Notes under the pieces: generated by a model
The model's database searches: none
What the model was told of the DNA's origin: nothing
The model's input: the letters and a program-made list of their open reading frames with translations, nothing else
Made by a program: the position numbers and the translations under genes
Assembly: GCF_003999975.1 (NCBI RefSeq)
Contig: NZ_RJAC01000001.1
Coordinates: 248,001 to 312,000, forward strand
Reading direction: 5' to 3'
DNA: 64,000 nt
DNA from: Actinoplanes solisilvae
GTDB lineage: Bacteria; Actinomycetota; Actinomycetes; Mycobacteriales; Micromonosporaceae
In this document: positions 25,128 to 32,341 of the stretch, piece after piece
Numbering within the stretch: the stretch's first letter is position 1
Layout: each line of letters begins with the position of its first letter

Positions 25128-26309
25128 ATGCACAACAAACTCGGTCGCGAACTCGACCTTTTCGACTCCGACCCGCTGATCGGCGCCGGCCTGCCGTTCT
25201 GGCTGCCCGCCGGTGCCGCCGCCCGGCACGCGGTCGAGTCGTATCTGCATGATCTCGAGCGCCGCAACGGATATCAGCACGTCTATTCGCCGTCGCTCGG
25301 CAAACGCCAGCTCTTCGAGAAGTCGGGACACTGGCGCAATTTCGCCGACGACATGTTTCCCGCCATGCCTATGGGCGGCGACGAGCTCGTGCTTCGCCCC
25401 AGTCTGTGCCCGCACCACGCGCTGATCTTCAAGTCACGCGCCCACTCCTACCGCGACCTGCCTCTGCGCATCGCCGAACTCGGGCCGATGTTCCGGGCCG
25501 AGCGCTCCGGCGTGATCGGCGGGCTTTCCCGCGTACGTCAAATTCAGCTGAACGACGCCCACGTGTTCTGCGCCGAGTCGCAGGCCGCCGCCGAGGTGGC
25601 CGAAGCGCTGAGGCTGATGCGCGAGGCCCATCACGCGCTGGGCCTGAAAGTGTCGTCGTTCCAGCTCTCGCTGCGCGGCGAGGGCAAGAAGTACGGCGGT
25701 GACGAGGAGAGCTGGGCGTCCTCCGAAAGGCTGCTGCGCGAAGCCCTGAGTGGCATCGACTTCGTGGAGGCGCGCGGAGAGGCCGCCTTCTACGGGCCGA
25801 AGATCGACGTGCAGGTCGCCGACGCGGCCGGACGCGAGTGGTCCATCGCCACCATTCAGATCGATCGCCACCAGCCGGCCGCGTTCGAGCTCGAATACGC
25901 CGACGCGTCCGGCGGCCGATCGCGCCCGGTGATGGTGCACCGAAGCCTCGCCGGGTCGATGGAGCGGCTGTTCGCGCACCTGATCGAGGTGCACGAGGGT
26001 GCTTTCCCGCTCTGGTACGCCCCGTCGCAGCTCGCCGTCCTGCCGCTGGCCGACGGGCAGGACGAGGCCGCGAACGCGCTTGTGCGAGCGGCGGTCGGCG
26101 CCGGGTTGAGGGCGTCGGCCGTCCGGGAGGGTTCGCTGGGCGCCCGCATCAGGTCGGCCGCCGAGCGCAAGATCCCGTACGTCGGGGTGATCGGCCGACG
26201 CGAGGCGCCCGACGGCCTGGTCGCCCTGCGCCACCGTGACGGCAGGCAATGGCCCGCGATGCCCGTCGCCCAGGCCGTCGAACTGATCAGCTCGGAGGCG
26301 AGACCCTAG
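25128..26309 (+). CDS. thrS: Short threonyl-tRNA synthetase lacking TGS and editing domains
   Basis: A 393-residue class II synthetase containing only the catalytic core and anticodon-binding domain; bacterial ThrRS is usually about 640 residues with N-terminal TGS and editing domains. Catalytic features are intact: the zinc ligands Cys in LCPHH (about residue 93), His in NDAH (about 145) and His in MVHR (about 271), and the motif-2 Arg in FRAE (about 123). The HGTP anticodon domain follows from about residue 300. GGGAG lies 7 nt before the ATG. It probably charges tRNA-Thr as a stress-inducible second enzyme, without cis-editing of Ser-tRNA-Thr. Duplicate ThrRS enzymes also confer resistance to ThrRS inhibitors such as borrelidin. 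Confidence 0.9.
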   Translation: MHNKLGRELDLFDSDPLIGAGLPFWLPAGAAARHAVESYLHDLERRNGYQHVYSPSLGKRQLFEKSGHWRNFADDMFPAMPMGGDELVLRPSLCPHHALIFKSRAHSYRDLPLRIAELGPMFRAERSGVIGGLSRVRQIQLNDAHVFCAESQAAAEVAEALRLMREAHHALGLKVSSFQLSLRGEGKKYGGDEESWASSERLLREALSGIDFVEARGEAAFYGPKIDVQVADAAGREWSIATIQIDRHQPAAFELEYADASGGRSRPVMVHRSLAGSMERLFAHLIEVHEGAFPLWYAPSQLAVLPLADGQDEAANALVRAAVGAGLRASAVREGSLGARIRSAAERKIPYVGVIGRREAPDGLVALRHRDGRQWPAMPVAQAVELISSEARP

Positions 26310-26667
26310 CGTCGACCTCGATCTCGATGCGCATCCTGGGGTCGGCCAGGCCGCACACCATCATGGTGGCGGCCGGGCGGACCTCGCCGAAGGCCCGGCG
26401 TAACACCGGCCAGCACGGCTCGAAGTCGGAACGGTCGGGCAGCAGGTAGCGGACCCGCACGACGTCGGCGAGGCTGGAGCCGGCCAGGTACAGGGCGGCC
26501 TCGATGTTGCGCAGCGCCTGCTCGGCCTGCTCGACCACGCCCTCGGCGATCTCCATCGTGAGGTAGTCGAAGCCCGTCGTGCCCGAGACGTAGACGCGGT
26601 CACCGTCGACCACGGCTCGGGCGTACCCGATCTGCTCCTCGAAGGGAGAACCGCTATCGATTCTCAT
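26287..26667 (-). CDS. ridA: RidA/YjgF-family reactive-enamine deaminase
   Basis: A 126-residue RidA-fold protein. The conserved stretch [19 protein letters not shown] begins the core, the substrate Arg is in VVRVRYLLPD, and the C-terminus has MRIEIEVDARV. RidA hydrolyses 2-aminoacrylate and related enamines from PLP enzymes, protecting IlvE and other enzymes, which fits its place next to BCAA genes. The ATG at 26665-26667 lies 14 bp inside the 3' end of cimA, so it is probably coupled to it. It overlaps the convergent ThrRS gene by 23 bp. Confidence 0.88.
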   Translation of the reverse strand: MRIDSGSPFEEQIGYARAVVDGDRVYVSGTTGFDYLTMEIAEGVVEQAEQALRNIEAALYLAGSSLADVVRVRYLLPDRSDFEPCWPVLRRAFGEVRPAATMMVCGLADPRMRIEIEVDARVSPPS

Positions 26668-28234
26668 GGTCGAGCCCATAGGTAAGAGCGTCGACCAGGG
26701 CGACCCAACTGGCCTCGACGATGTTCTCGTGCACGCCGACCGTGGTCCAGTCGCGTTCGCCGTCGCCGGTCTCGAGCAGCACCCGGGTGATCGCGTTGGT
26801 GCCGTGGCTGCCTTCGAGGATGCGTACCTTGAAGTCGGTCAGCTCGAAGTTCTTGAGGTGTGGGTAGTACTGGGTCAGCGCGGCGCGCAGGGCCTCGTCG
26901 AGCGCGTTGACCGGGCCGTTGCCCTCGGCGGTGGCGATCACGCGCTCACCCCGTACACGAACTTTGACTGTGGCCTCGGAAACCACCGAGCCGTCCTCGC
27001 GGTGTTCCACCTGCACTCGGTAACTCTCCAGGCTGAACGGGCGGGCGAGACCGCCGTCGCTCAGCTCGTCGCGCACCAGCAGTTCGAACGACGCGTCGGC
27101 CGCCTCGAACGACCAGCCGCCCGCCTCCAGGTCTTTGACCCGACGGGTGACGGTGGTGAGCGTGTCCGGATGGCCGGCCAGGTCGATCCCGAGCTCGCGG
27201 CTCTTGAGCTCGATACTGGCCCGGCCGGCCATCTCGGTCACCAGGATCCGCATGTCGTTGCCCACCACCGACGGGTCGACGTGGTTGTAGAGCAGCGGAT
27301 CCACCTTGATCGCACTCGCGTGCAACCCCGCCTTGTGAGCGAAGGCAGCGGCCCCGACGTAGGCCTGGTGGGTGTCGGGGGCGATATTGGCGATCTCGGC
27401 GAGCGCGGTCGAGACCCGCGTCGCCTGTTCCAGGCAGCCGTCCGGTAGGACCTGCCGCTGGAGCTTGAGCTGGATGTTGCTGACCGTGGCGAACAGGTCG
27501 GCGTTGCCGGGCCGCTCGCCGTAGCCGTTCGCGGTGCACTGGAAGTGCTTGACGCCGGCCTCGACCGCGGCGACGGTGTTGGCCACCGCGCACGAGGTGT
27601 CGTTCTGGCAGTGGATGCCGAGCAGGTCGGGGGTGACGCCGGTGCGCTCGACGACCTCGGTGATCGCCTTAGTGATCATCGAGGGGAGCATGCCGCCGTT
27701 GGTGTCACACATGACGACCCGCTCGGCGCCGGCCTCGATCGCGGTTTTCACGACCGAGGCCGTGTACGCCGGGTCGTAGCGGAAGCCGTCGAAGAAGTGT
27801 TCGCAGTCGACGAAGGCCCGCCGACCGTTGGCGACCAGGTGCCGTACGGTGTCGCGGACCATCGCGAGGTTCTCGTCCCCGGTCGTGCGCAGCGCCCGCT
27901 CGACGTGCCGGATGTCGCTCTTGGCGACCACGCAGACGACCGGCGTCTCGGCGTCGAGCAGCGCCTTGACCTGCGGGTCCTCGGCCACGTCGACACCGGC
28001 CTTGCGGGTCGCGCCGAAGGCCACCAGCAGCGCGTTCTTGAGCTGCAGCTCGGTGCGGGCGCGGGCGAAGAACTCGGTGTCCTTGGGCATCGCGCCGGGC
28101 CAGCCGCCCTCGATGAAGCCGACGCCGAACTCGTCGAGCAGCTTCGCGACCGCCAGCTTGTCGGCGACCGAGTAGCTGATCCCCTCCCGCTGCCCGCCGT
28201 CGCGCAACGTGGTGTCGAAGACCTGGTACTCCAT
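26654..28234 (-). CDS. cimA: (R)-citramalate synthase
   Basis: A 526-residue DRE-TIM metallolyase plus C-terminal LeuA allosteric domain. DTTLRDGGQREG near the N-terminus, HCQNDTSCAVANT (metal His) and NGYGERPGNADL identify the citramalate-synthase branch rather than 2-isopropylmalate synthase. It condenses pyruvate and acetyl-CoA to citramalate, a threonine-independent entry to 2-oxobutyrate and isoleucine using LeuCD and LeuB. The allosteric domain (about residues 400-526) suggests isoleucine feedback. The gene carries its own leader-peptide attenuator at 28267-28379. Confidence 0.93.
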   Translation of the reverse strand: MEYQVFDTTLRDGGQREGISYSVADKLAVAKLLDEFGVGFIEGGWPGAMPKDTEFFARARTELQLKNALLVAFGATRKAGVDVAEDPQVKALLDAETPVVCVVAKSDIRHVERALRTTGDENLAMVRDTVRHLVANGRRAFVDCEHFFDGFRYDPAYTASVVKTAIEAGAERVVMCDTNGGMLPSMITKAITEVVERTGVTPDLLGIHCQNDTSCAVANTVAAVEAGVKHFQCTANGYGERPGNADLFATVSNIQLKLQRQVLPDGCLEQATRVSTALAEIANIAPDTHQAYVGAAAFAHKAGLHASAIKVDPLLYNHVDPSVVGNDMRILVTEMAGRASIELKSRELGIDLAGHPDTLTTVTRRVKDLEAGGWSFEAADASFELLVRDELSDGGLARPFSLESYRVQVEHREDGSVVSEATVKVRVRGERVIATAEGNGPVNALDEALRAALTQYYPHLKNFELTDFKVRILEGSHGTNAITRVLLETGDGERDWTTVGVHENIVEASWVALVDALTYGLDHENR

Positions 28235-28266
28235 GACGCGATCCCCTTCAGAAAGTCGTAGACCAA

Positions 28267-28326
28267 CAAAAAGACCTCCCGCGGATGCGGGAGGTCTGCG
28301 CGTCGGCGAAGAGTCAGCCGGCGCGC
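28267..28326 (-). terminator. cimA leader attenuator (two tandem hairpins)
   Basis: In minus-strand order, the first hairpin GCGCG/CGCGC plus CGGC/GCCG spans 28326-28298 and begins in the last base of the leader stop codon. The second is a perfect 11-bp stem, AGACCTCCCGC (28297-28287 read on the minus strand) and GCGGGAGGTCT, with a 4-nt loop, followed by TTTTT (28267-28271). It lies between the leader peptide and cimA, so it should terminate transcription unless prevented. Confidence 0.78.
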
Positions 28327-28379
28327 TAGGTGCGAATAATCAGCACACTGCGGGTCACGTCCCGAAGTGTGCCACGCAT
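28326..28379 (-). CDS. Branched-chain amino-acid leader peptide of cimA
   Basis: A 17-residue ORF, MRGTLRDVTRSVLIIRT, with the codon run GTG CTG ATT ATT (Val-Leu-Ile-Ile) at residues 12-15 and a TAG at 28326-28328. ATT is rare in this GC-rich genome, making the run a sensitive sensor for isoleucyl-tRNA. It is followed immediately by the tandem hairpins before cimA. Start-site context has no clear Shine-Dalgarno. Function as an attenuation leader is inferred from layout and codon content. Confidence 0.68.
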   Translation of the reverse strand: MRGTLRDVTRSVLIIRT

Positions 28380-28573
28380 ACGGTTGTCTGGGACAGGAAA
28401 ACCACTGGTTGAGACGGCATCCCCCGTCCGGGTGCCCTTTGCGCAAGGTTGAGGGTTATTCATGGCCCACCTTGACCCACCACATGCCGCACATGACCGG
28501 CGGGTCTCCACCGCCCTGAATAACCCTCACTGGGTCACAGCGGAAATCGACCGTTGGGGTTACGTTGGGCATC

Positions 28574-29317
28574 GTGGCTGTCGAACAATTTCCCCGGAAT
28601 CTCGGCTTCTCGGCGACCTACAACTTCCGCGACGTCGGCGGCTATCGCGGCCTCGACGGGCGCACGGTTCGGTGGCGGCGGCTGTTCCGCTCGGACGCGC
28701 TGGGCCGCCTCGGCGAGGACGACGCCGTCGAGTTCGCGGCGCTGGGCGTCAAGACGGTGATCGACCTGCGGCGGCTCTCCGAGGTGCAGCGGTACGGCCG
28801 GGTGGCCGAGCACTACGGCGTCGACTACTACAACCTGGTCATCAAGCACGTCGACTGGGAGGAGGTCGAGCACCCCCAAGGCGTGCGGCACGACCGCTGG
28901 CTGGCCGACCGCTATCTGAACTTCGCCGAGGACGGGCACGAGGGCCTGCGCGACTCGCTGCGGCTGATCGCCGACCCGGTGACCGCCCCGGTGATCGTGC
29001 ACTGCATGGCCGGCAAGGACCGCACCGGCACGGTCTGCGCGCTGACGTTGTCGCTGCTCGGGGTCTCCGATTCCGACATCGCCGAAGATTACGGACTGAC
29101 CACCTCGGCCATGCAGCGGCTCACCGCCTATCTGCTCGAGCACAACCCCGAGGCGGTGCAGGGCAACGAGCACATGTTCGACTCACCGCCCGAGGCGATG
29201 CTCATGTTCCTCGCCGACCTGCGCCGCCTGCACGGCTCGGTCGAGAACTTCGTCCGCGACCTGGGTGTCACCGAGGCCGAGATCGCCTCGATGCGCCGCC
29301 ACCTGCTGGAGAACTAG
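28574..29317 (+). CDS. Tyrosine-protein phosphatase (PTP-like, Y_phosphatase3)
   Basis: A 247-residue protein with the Cx5R signature HCMAGKDRTG (about residues 150-159). The N-terminal block FRDVGGYRGLDGRTVRWRRL and LFRSDAL are typical of bacterial dual-specificity or lipid-type tyrosine phosphatases (IphP/PtpB class). No signal peptide is seen. I start at the GTG at 28574 (MAVEQFPRNLGF); a TTG at 28565 is possible. Its stop overlaps the convergent ilvE stop. The substrate is unknown. Confidence 0.9.
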   Translation: MAVEQFPRNLGFSATYNFRDVGGYRGLDGRTVRWRRLFRSDALGRLGEDDAVEFAALGVKTVIDLRRLSEVQRYGRVAEHYGVDYYNLVIKHVDWEEVEHPQGVRHDRWLADRYLNFAEDGHEGLRDSLRLIADPVTAPVIVHCMAGKDRTGTVCALTLSLLGVSDSDIAEDYGLTTSAMQRLTAYLLEHNPEAVQGNEHMFDSPPEAMLMFLADLRRLHGSVENFVRDLGVTEAEIASMRRHLLEN

Positions 29318-30411
29318 AGAACCCGGTGGACCCAGCCGAACGGGTCTTCGGCGCGGCCACGCTGGATGTCGGCGAGCTGCTTGTGCAGGGCCATGGTGAT
29401 CTCACCCGAGCCGCCGTCGGCGATGGTGAATTCGTCGTCGGCGCTCTTCACCTTGCCGATCGGGGTGACCACCGCGGCGGTGCCACAGGCGAAGGCCTCG
29501 CGAATGCGGCCCGAGACCGAGCCCTTGTGCCACTCTTCCAGGCTCACCGGGCGTTCCTCGACCCGGCGGCCGTCACGCGTCGCGAGCTTGATGATGGAGT
29601 CGCGGGTGATGCCGGGCAGGATCGTGCCGGTCAGCGGTGGGGTCACCAGCGTGCCGTCATCGAGGACGAAGAAGACGTTCATGCCGCCCAGCTCGTCGAT
29701 GTACTTACGCTCGAGCGCGTCGAGGTAGACGACCTGGTCGCAGCCGTTCTCGATGGCCTCGGCCTGGGCCGACAGACCGGCCGCGTAGTTGCCGCCGCAC
29801 TTGGCCGCGCCGGTGCCGCCGGGAGCGGCCCGCGTGTAGTCGGGGGTCACCCACACGGAGACCGGCTTCACGCCGCCCGAGAAATAGGGGCCGACGGGTG
29901 AGGCGATGACCAGGTAGAGATATTCCATCGACGGGCGCACACCGAGGAAGACCTCACTGGCGTACGCGAAGGGGCGCAGGTAGAGGCTGCTGTCTTCGCC
30001 GGTGGGGAGCCAGCTGCGGTCGATCTTGATGATCTGGTGCAGGGACTCGATGAACGTCTCGACGCTGAGCTGCGGCATCGCCATGCGCTGGGCCGACTGG
30101 GCGAAACGGATCGCGTTCGCGTCGGGCCGGAACATCGCCACGCCGCCGTCGGGCAGCGTGTAGGCCTTCAGGCCCTCGAAGATCTCTTGCGCGTAGTGGA
30201 GCACCGCGGACGCCGGATCCATCGGGATCGGGGCCCGCGCCTCGACGCGAGGCTCATACCAGCCTTTGCCGTCGGCGTAACGGATCGTGACCATGTGGTC
30301 GGTGAAGATGCGGCCGAAGCCGGGGTTGTGGAGCAGGGCTGCGCGCTCGGCGTCGCCCACGGGTGCCGGGTTCGGACGGATCTCGAACTCGAGGTTGTCA
30401 CCACCGCTCAT
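29314..30411 (-). CDS. ilvE: Branched-chain amino-acid aminotransferase
   Basis: A 365-residue fold-type IV PLP aminotransferase catalysing the last step of Val, Leu and Ile synthesis. HYAQEIFEGLKAYTLPDGG and RFAQSAQRMAMPQL are BCAT hallmarks. The PLP Lys lies in the GTGAAKCGGNYAAGL region, and GMNVFFV and TPPLTGTILPGITRDS follow. The ATG at 30409-30411 (MSGGDNLEFEIRPNP) is chosen; the frame extends further but without family similarity. A hairpin with 7-bp arms GAAGCAC/GTGCTTC (30454-30472) is present in its leader, without a T-run. Confidence 0.96.
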   Translation of the reverse strand: MSGGDNLEFEIRPNPAPVGDAERAALLHNPGFGRIFTDHMVTIRYADGKGWYEPRVEARAPIPMDPASAVLHYAQEIFEGLKAYTLPDGGVAMFRPDANAIRFAQSAQRMAMPQLSVETFIESLHQIIKIDRSWLPTGEDSSLYLRPFAYASEVFLGVRPSMEYLYLVIASPVGPYFSGGVKPVSVWVTPDYTRAAPGGTGAAKCGGNYAAGLSAQAEAIENGCDQVVYLDALERKYIDELGGMNVFFVLDDGTLVTPPLTGTILPGITRDSIIKLATRDGRRVEERPVSLEEWHKGSVSGRIREAFACGTAAVVTPIGKVKSADDEFTIADGGSGEITMALHKQLADIQRGRAEDPFGWVHRVL

Positions 30412-30542
30412 GACAAGTGGACCTGCTTTCTGACGCGAAGATTTAGGCATGCGGAAGCACCCGTAGTGCTTCAAGAATCTACCCCGAACGGTCGTTAAAA
30501 CAATGACCGCGGGGAGAGGAGCGACCGCTGCCTGAGCGAGGC

Positions 30543-31574
30543 TCAGAGGGCGGCGGCCACGCGGTCGCCGACTTCGGCGGTACGCAGCGGCGCGCCCACG
30601 GTGCGGGACGCGACCTCGGCTGCGACCGCCTCGGATACTCGACGGGCCTCGTCGTGGTGGCCCAGGTGCTCGAGCAGCAGCGAAGCGGAGAGGATGGTGG
30701 CCGCCGGGTCGGCGATGCCCTGGCCCGCGATGTCGGGCGCGGAGCCGTGCACCGGCTCGAACGTCGACGGGAACTTGCGCTCCGGGTTGACGGAGCCGCT
30801 GGCCGCCATGCCGATGCCGCCGGTCACGGCCGCGGCGATGTCGGTGAGGATGTCACCGAAGAGGTTGTCGGTCACGATCACGTCGTAGCGCTGCGGGTTG
30901 CTGACCAGGAACATGCTGGCCGCGTCGACATGCTGGTATTCCGTGGTGACCTCGGGGAACTCGGCCGCGACGGCCTCGAACGTGCGCGCCCACAGGCTGC
31001 CGGCCTTGGTGAGCACGTTGGTCTTGTGGACCAGGGTCAGATGGCGGCGCTCGCGGCGCTGGGCGCGGGCGAACGCGTCGCGCACGACCCGCTCGACGCC
31101 GTAACGCGTGTTCAGGCTCTCTTCCGTCGCGATCTCGGCGGGGGTGTCGCGGTGCAGGACGCCGCCGGCGCCGACGTAGAGACCCTCGGTGCCCTCGCGG
31201 ACGACGACCATGTCGATCTCGCCGGGCTTGAGACCGGCGAGCGGGCTGATCGTGCCGGGCCAGAGCTTGGAGGGGCGCAGATTCACGTACTGGTCGAAGT
31301 CGAAGCGGAGCTTGAGCAGCAGGCCGCGCTCAAGGACGCCCGGCGGGACGCTGGGGTCGCCGATGGCGCCGAGCAGGATGGCGTCGTGGGCGGCCAGTTC
31401 GTCCTCGATGGCCTGGGGCAGCACCTCGCCGGTGCGGTTGTAGAAGCGGGCGCCCAGGTCGTAGTCGTCGAACTCGGTGCCGGGGAGAACGGCCTCAATG
31501 ACCTTGCGAGCCTGCTCGGTCACCTCAGGGCCGATGCCGTCGCCGGCCACCACCGCAATCCGCGCCACGCTCAC
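30543..31574 (-). CDS. leuB: 3-isopropylmalate dehydrogenase
   Basis: A 343-residue beta-decarboxylating dehydrogenase of the actinobacterial LeuB type. It has [12 protein letters not shown] at the N-terminus, [13 protein letters not shown] for substrate binding, HKTNVLT with the catalytic Lys, [13 protein letters not shown] for Mg2+ and NAD, and [14 protein letters not shown]. It also serves the citramalate route to isoleucine as 3-methylmalate dehydrogenase. It starts at a GTG (31572-31574, MSVARIAVV). It lies 131 bp upstream of ilvE on the same strand. Confidence 0.96.
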   Translation of the reverse strand: MSVARIAVVAGDGIGPEVTEQARKVIEAVLPGTEFDDYDLGARFYNRTGEVLPQAIEDELAAHDAILLGAIGDPSVPPGVLERGLLLKLRFDFDQYVNLRPSKLWPGTISPLAGLKPGEIDMVVVREGTEGLYVGAGGVLHRDTPAEIATEESLNTRYGVERVVRDAFARAQRRERRHLTLVHKTNVLTKAGSLWARTFEAVAAEFPEVTTEYQHVDAASMFLVSNPQRYDVIVTDNLFGDILTDIAAAVTGGIGMAASGSVNPERKFPSTFEPVHGSAPDIAGQGIADPAATILSASLLLEHLGHHDEARRVSEAVAAEVASRTVGAPLRTAEVGDRVAAAL

Positions 31575-31978
31575 GTCTACTCCTCAAGTCGAACCCTCGC
31601 GGCCCAGGCTAGCGCCTAGTTCCCGATCTTCGGTACGACGGTCCCACCAAGTGAGCGTTAAGGAGGGCTACCGATGAGTAAGAGCGGGAAAGAGGTCCGG
31701 ACGCGAACAGCCCCCGTGCCGCGGCAAACGGCAACGGGGGCTGATGCGACGAGTACGCGTGGCTCGGTCCCGCCAGAGTGCGCGCGTCAGCGAGAGGGCG
31801 CCGTCACCCGAAGACGGGCCCACCCACGACGGGCGGCACGGACAACGCTAGCGATGCGGACTTATGACGCGCAAGACACCGCACCGCGTGTCTGCCCGCC
31901 ACGGCCCGGAAATCCGGCGTTCCGCGTGTCGGCGGCACAGATGCCGCATGCCGCGTCCGGTGATGGCACCATGCGCCG
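31575..31978. other. Intergenic region with strong hairpin and unassigned SD-ATG
   Basis: A 404-bp gap upstream of leuB (minus) and of the small gene at 31979 (plus). A long hairpin, arms CAGCCCCCG/CGGGGGCTG with inner GCCG/CGGC, spans 31708-31743 with no T-run on either strand. An excellent plus-strand ribosome-binding site AAGGAGGG precedes an ATG at 31674. The frame that follows (102 codons) has poor third-position GC and overlaps the next start, so I do not call it a gene. I see no leader peptide for leuB. Confidence 0.5.
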
Positions 31979-32341
31979 GTGAGTTTCGACCTCGTGGTGT
32001 GGGCGATGGACAAGTCGGACCTGCCGGACGCCGTGCGGGCCGCCAACGCGCGGTGCGCGCGCGGTGAGCACCCGCAGCGCCCGGCCGATCCGCGCGTCGT
32101 CGCCTTTTATGACGCCCTGACCAGTGACTATCCCGACCGCGGCCCGCGTGCCTCGGCGCCCGGCTCGCCGTGGGCCCACGCGCCGCTGCACGCCGCGGCC
32201 GACCACATACAGATGCGGCTCGACGAGAACTGCCCCGATCAGGTGCTCGAGACGATCGAGCGGCTGGCCGGCGAGCTCAACCTCGACCTGCTGGACCTGC
32301 AGGACGGGACGGTCTACCCGCCGCCGGTGCGGAGCCGTTGA
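31979..32341 (+). CDS. Conserved hypothetical protein
   Basis: A 120-residue protein beginning MSFDLVVWAMDKSDLPDAV, a style of N-terminus seen in small actinobacterial proteins of unknown function. It is acidic, with no transmembrane segment, and ends LDLQDGTVYPPPVRSR. It starts at a GTG. Its 3' end overlaps the convergent serA stop region by 65 bp. No function is assigned. Confidence 0.7.
   Translation: MSFDLVVWAMDKSDLPDAVRAANARCARGEHPQRPADPRVVAFYDALTSDYPDRGPRASAPGSPWAHAPLHAAADHIQMRLDENCPDQVLETIERLAGELNLDLLDLQDGTVYPPPVRSR

Noticed and set aside
30412..30474. Leader peptide or attenuator for ilvE
   Set aside because: A small hairpin (30454-30472) is present but has no T-run, and the upstream frame lacks a run of branched-chain codons and continues into ilvE.
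31708..31743. Intrinsic terminator or attenuator for leuB
   Set aside because: Strong stem but no T-run on either strand and no BCAA leader ORF; left as a hairpin of unknown role.
31674..31982. 102-residue ORF with excellent SD
   Set aside because: Third-position GC is far below that of neighbours, it spans a large hairpin and overlaps the next start; not called as a gene.
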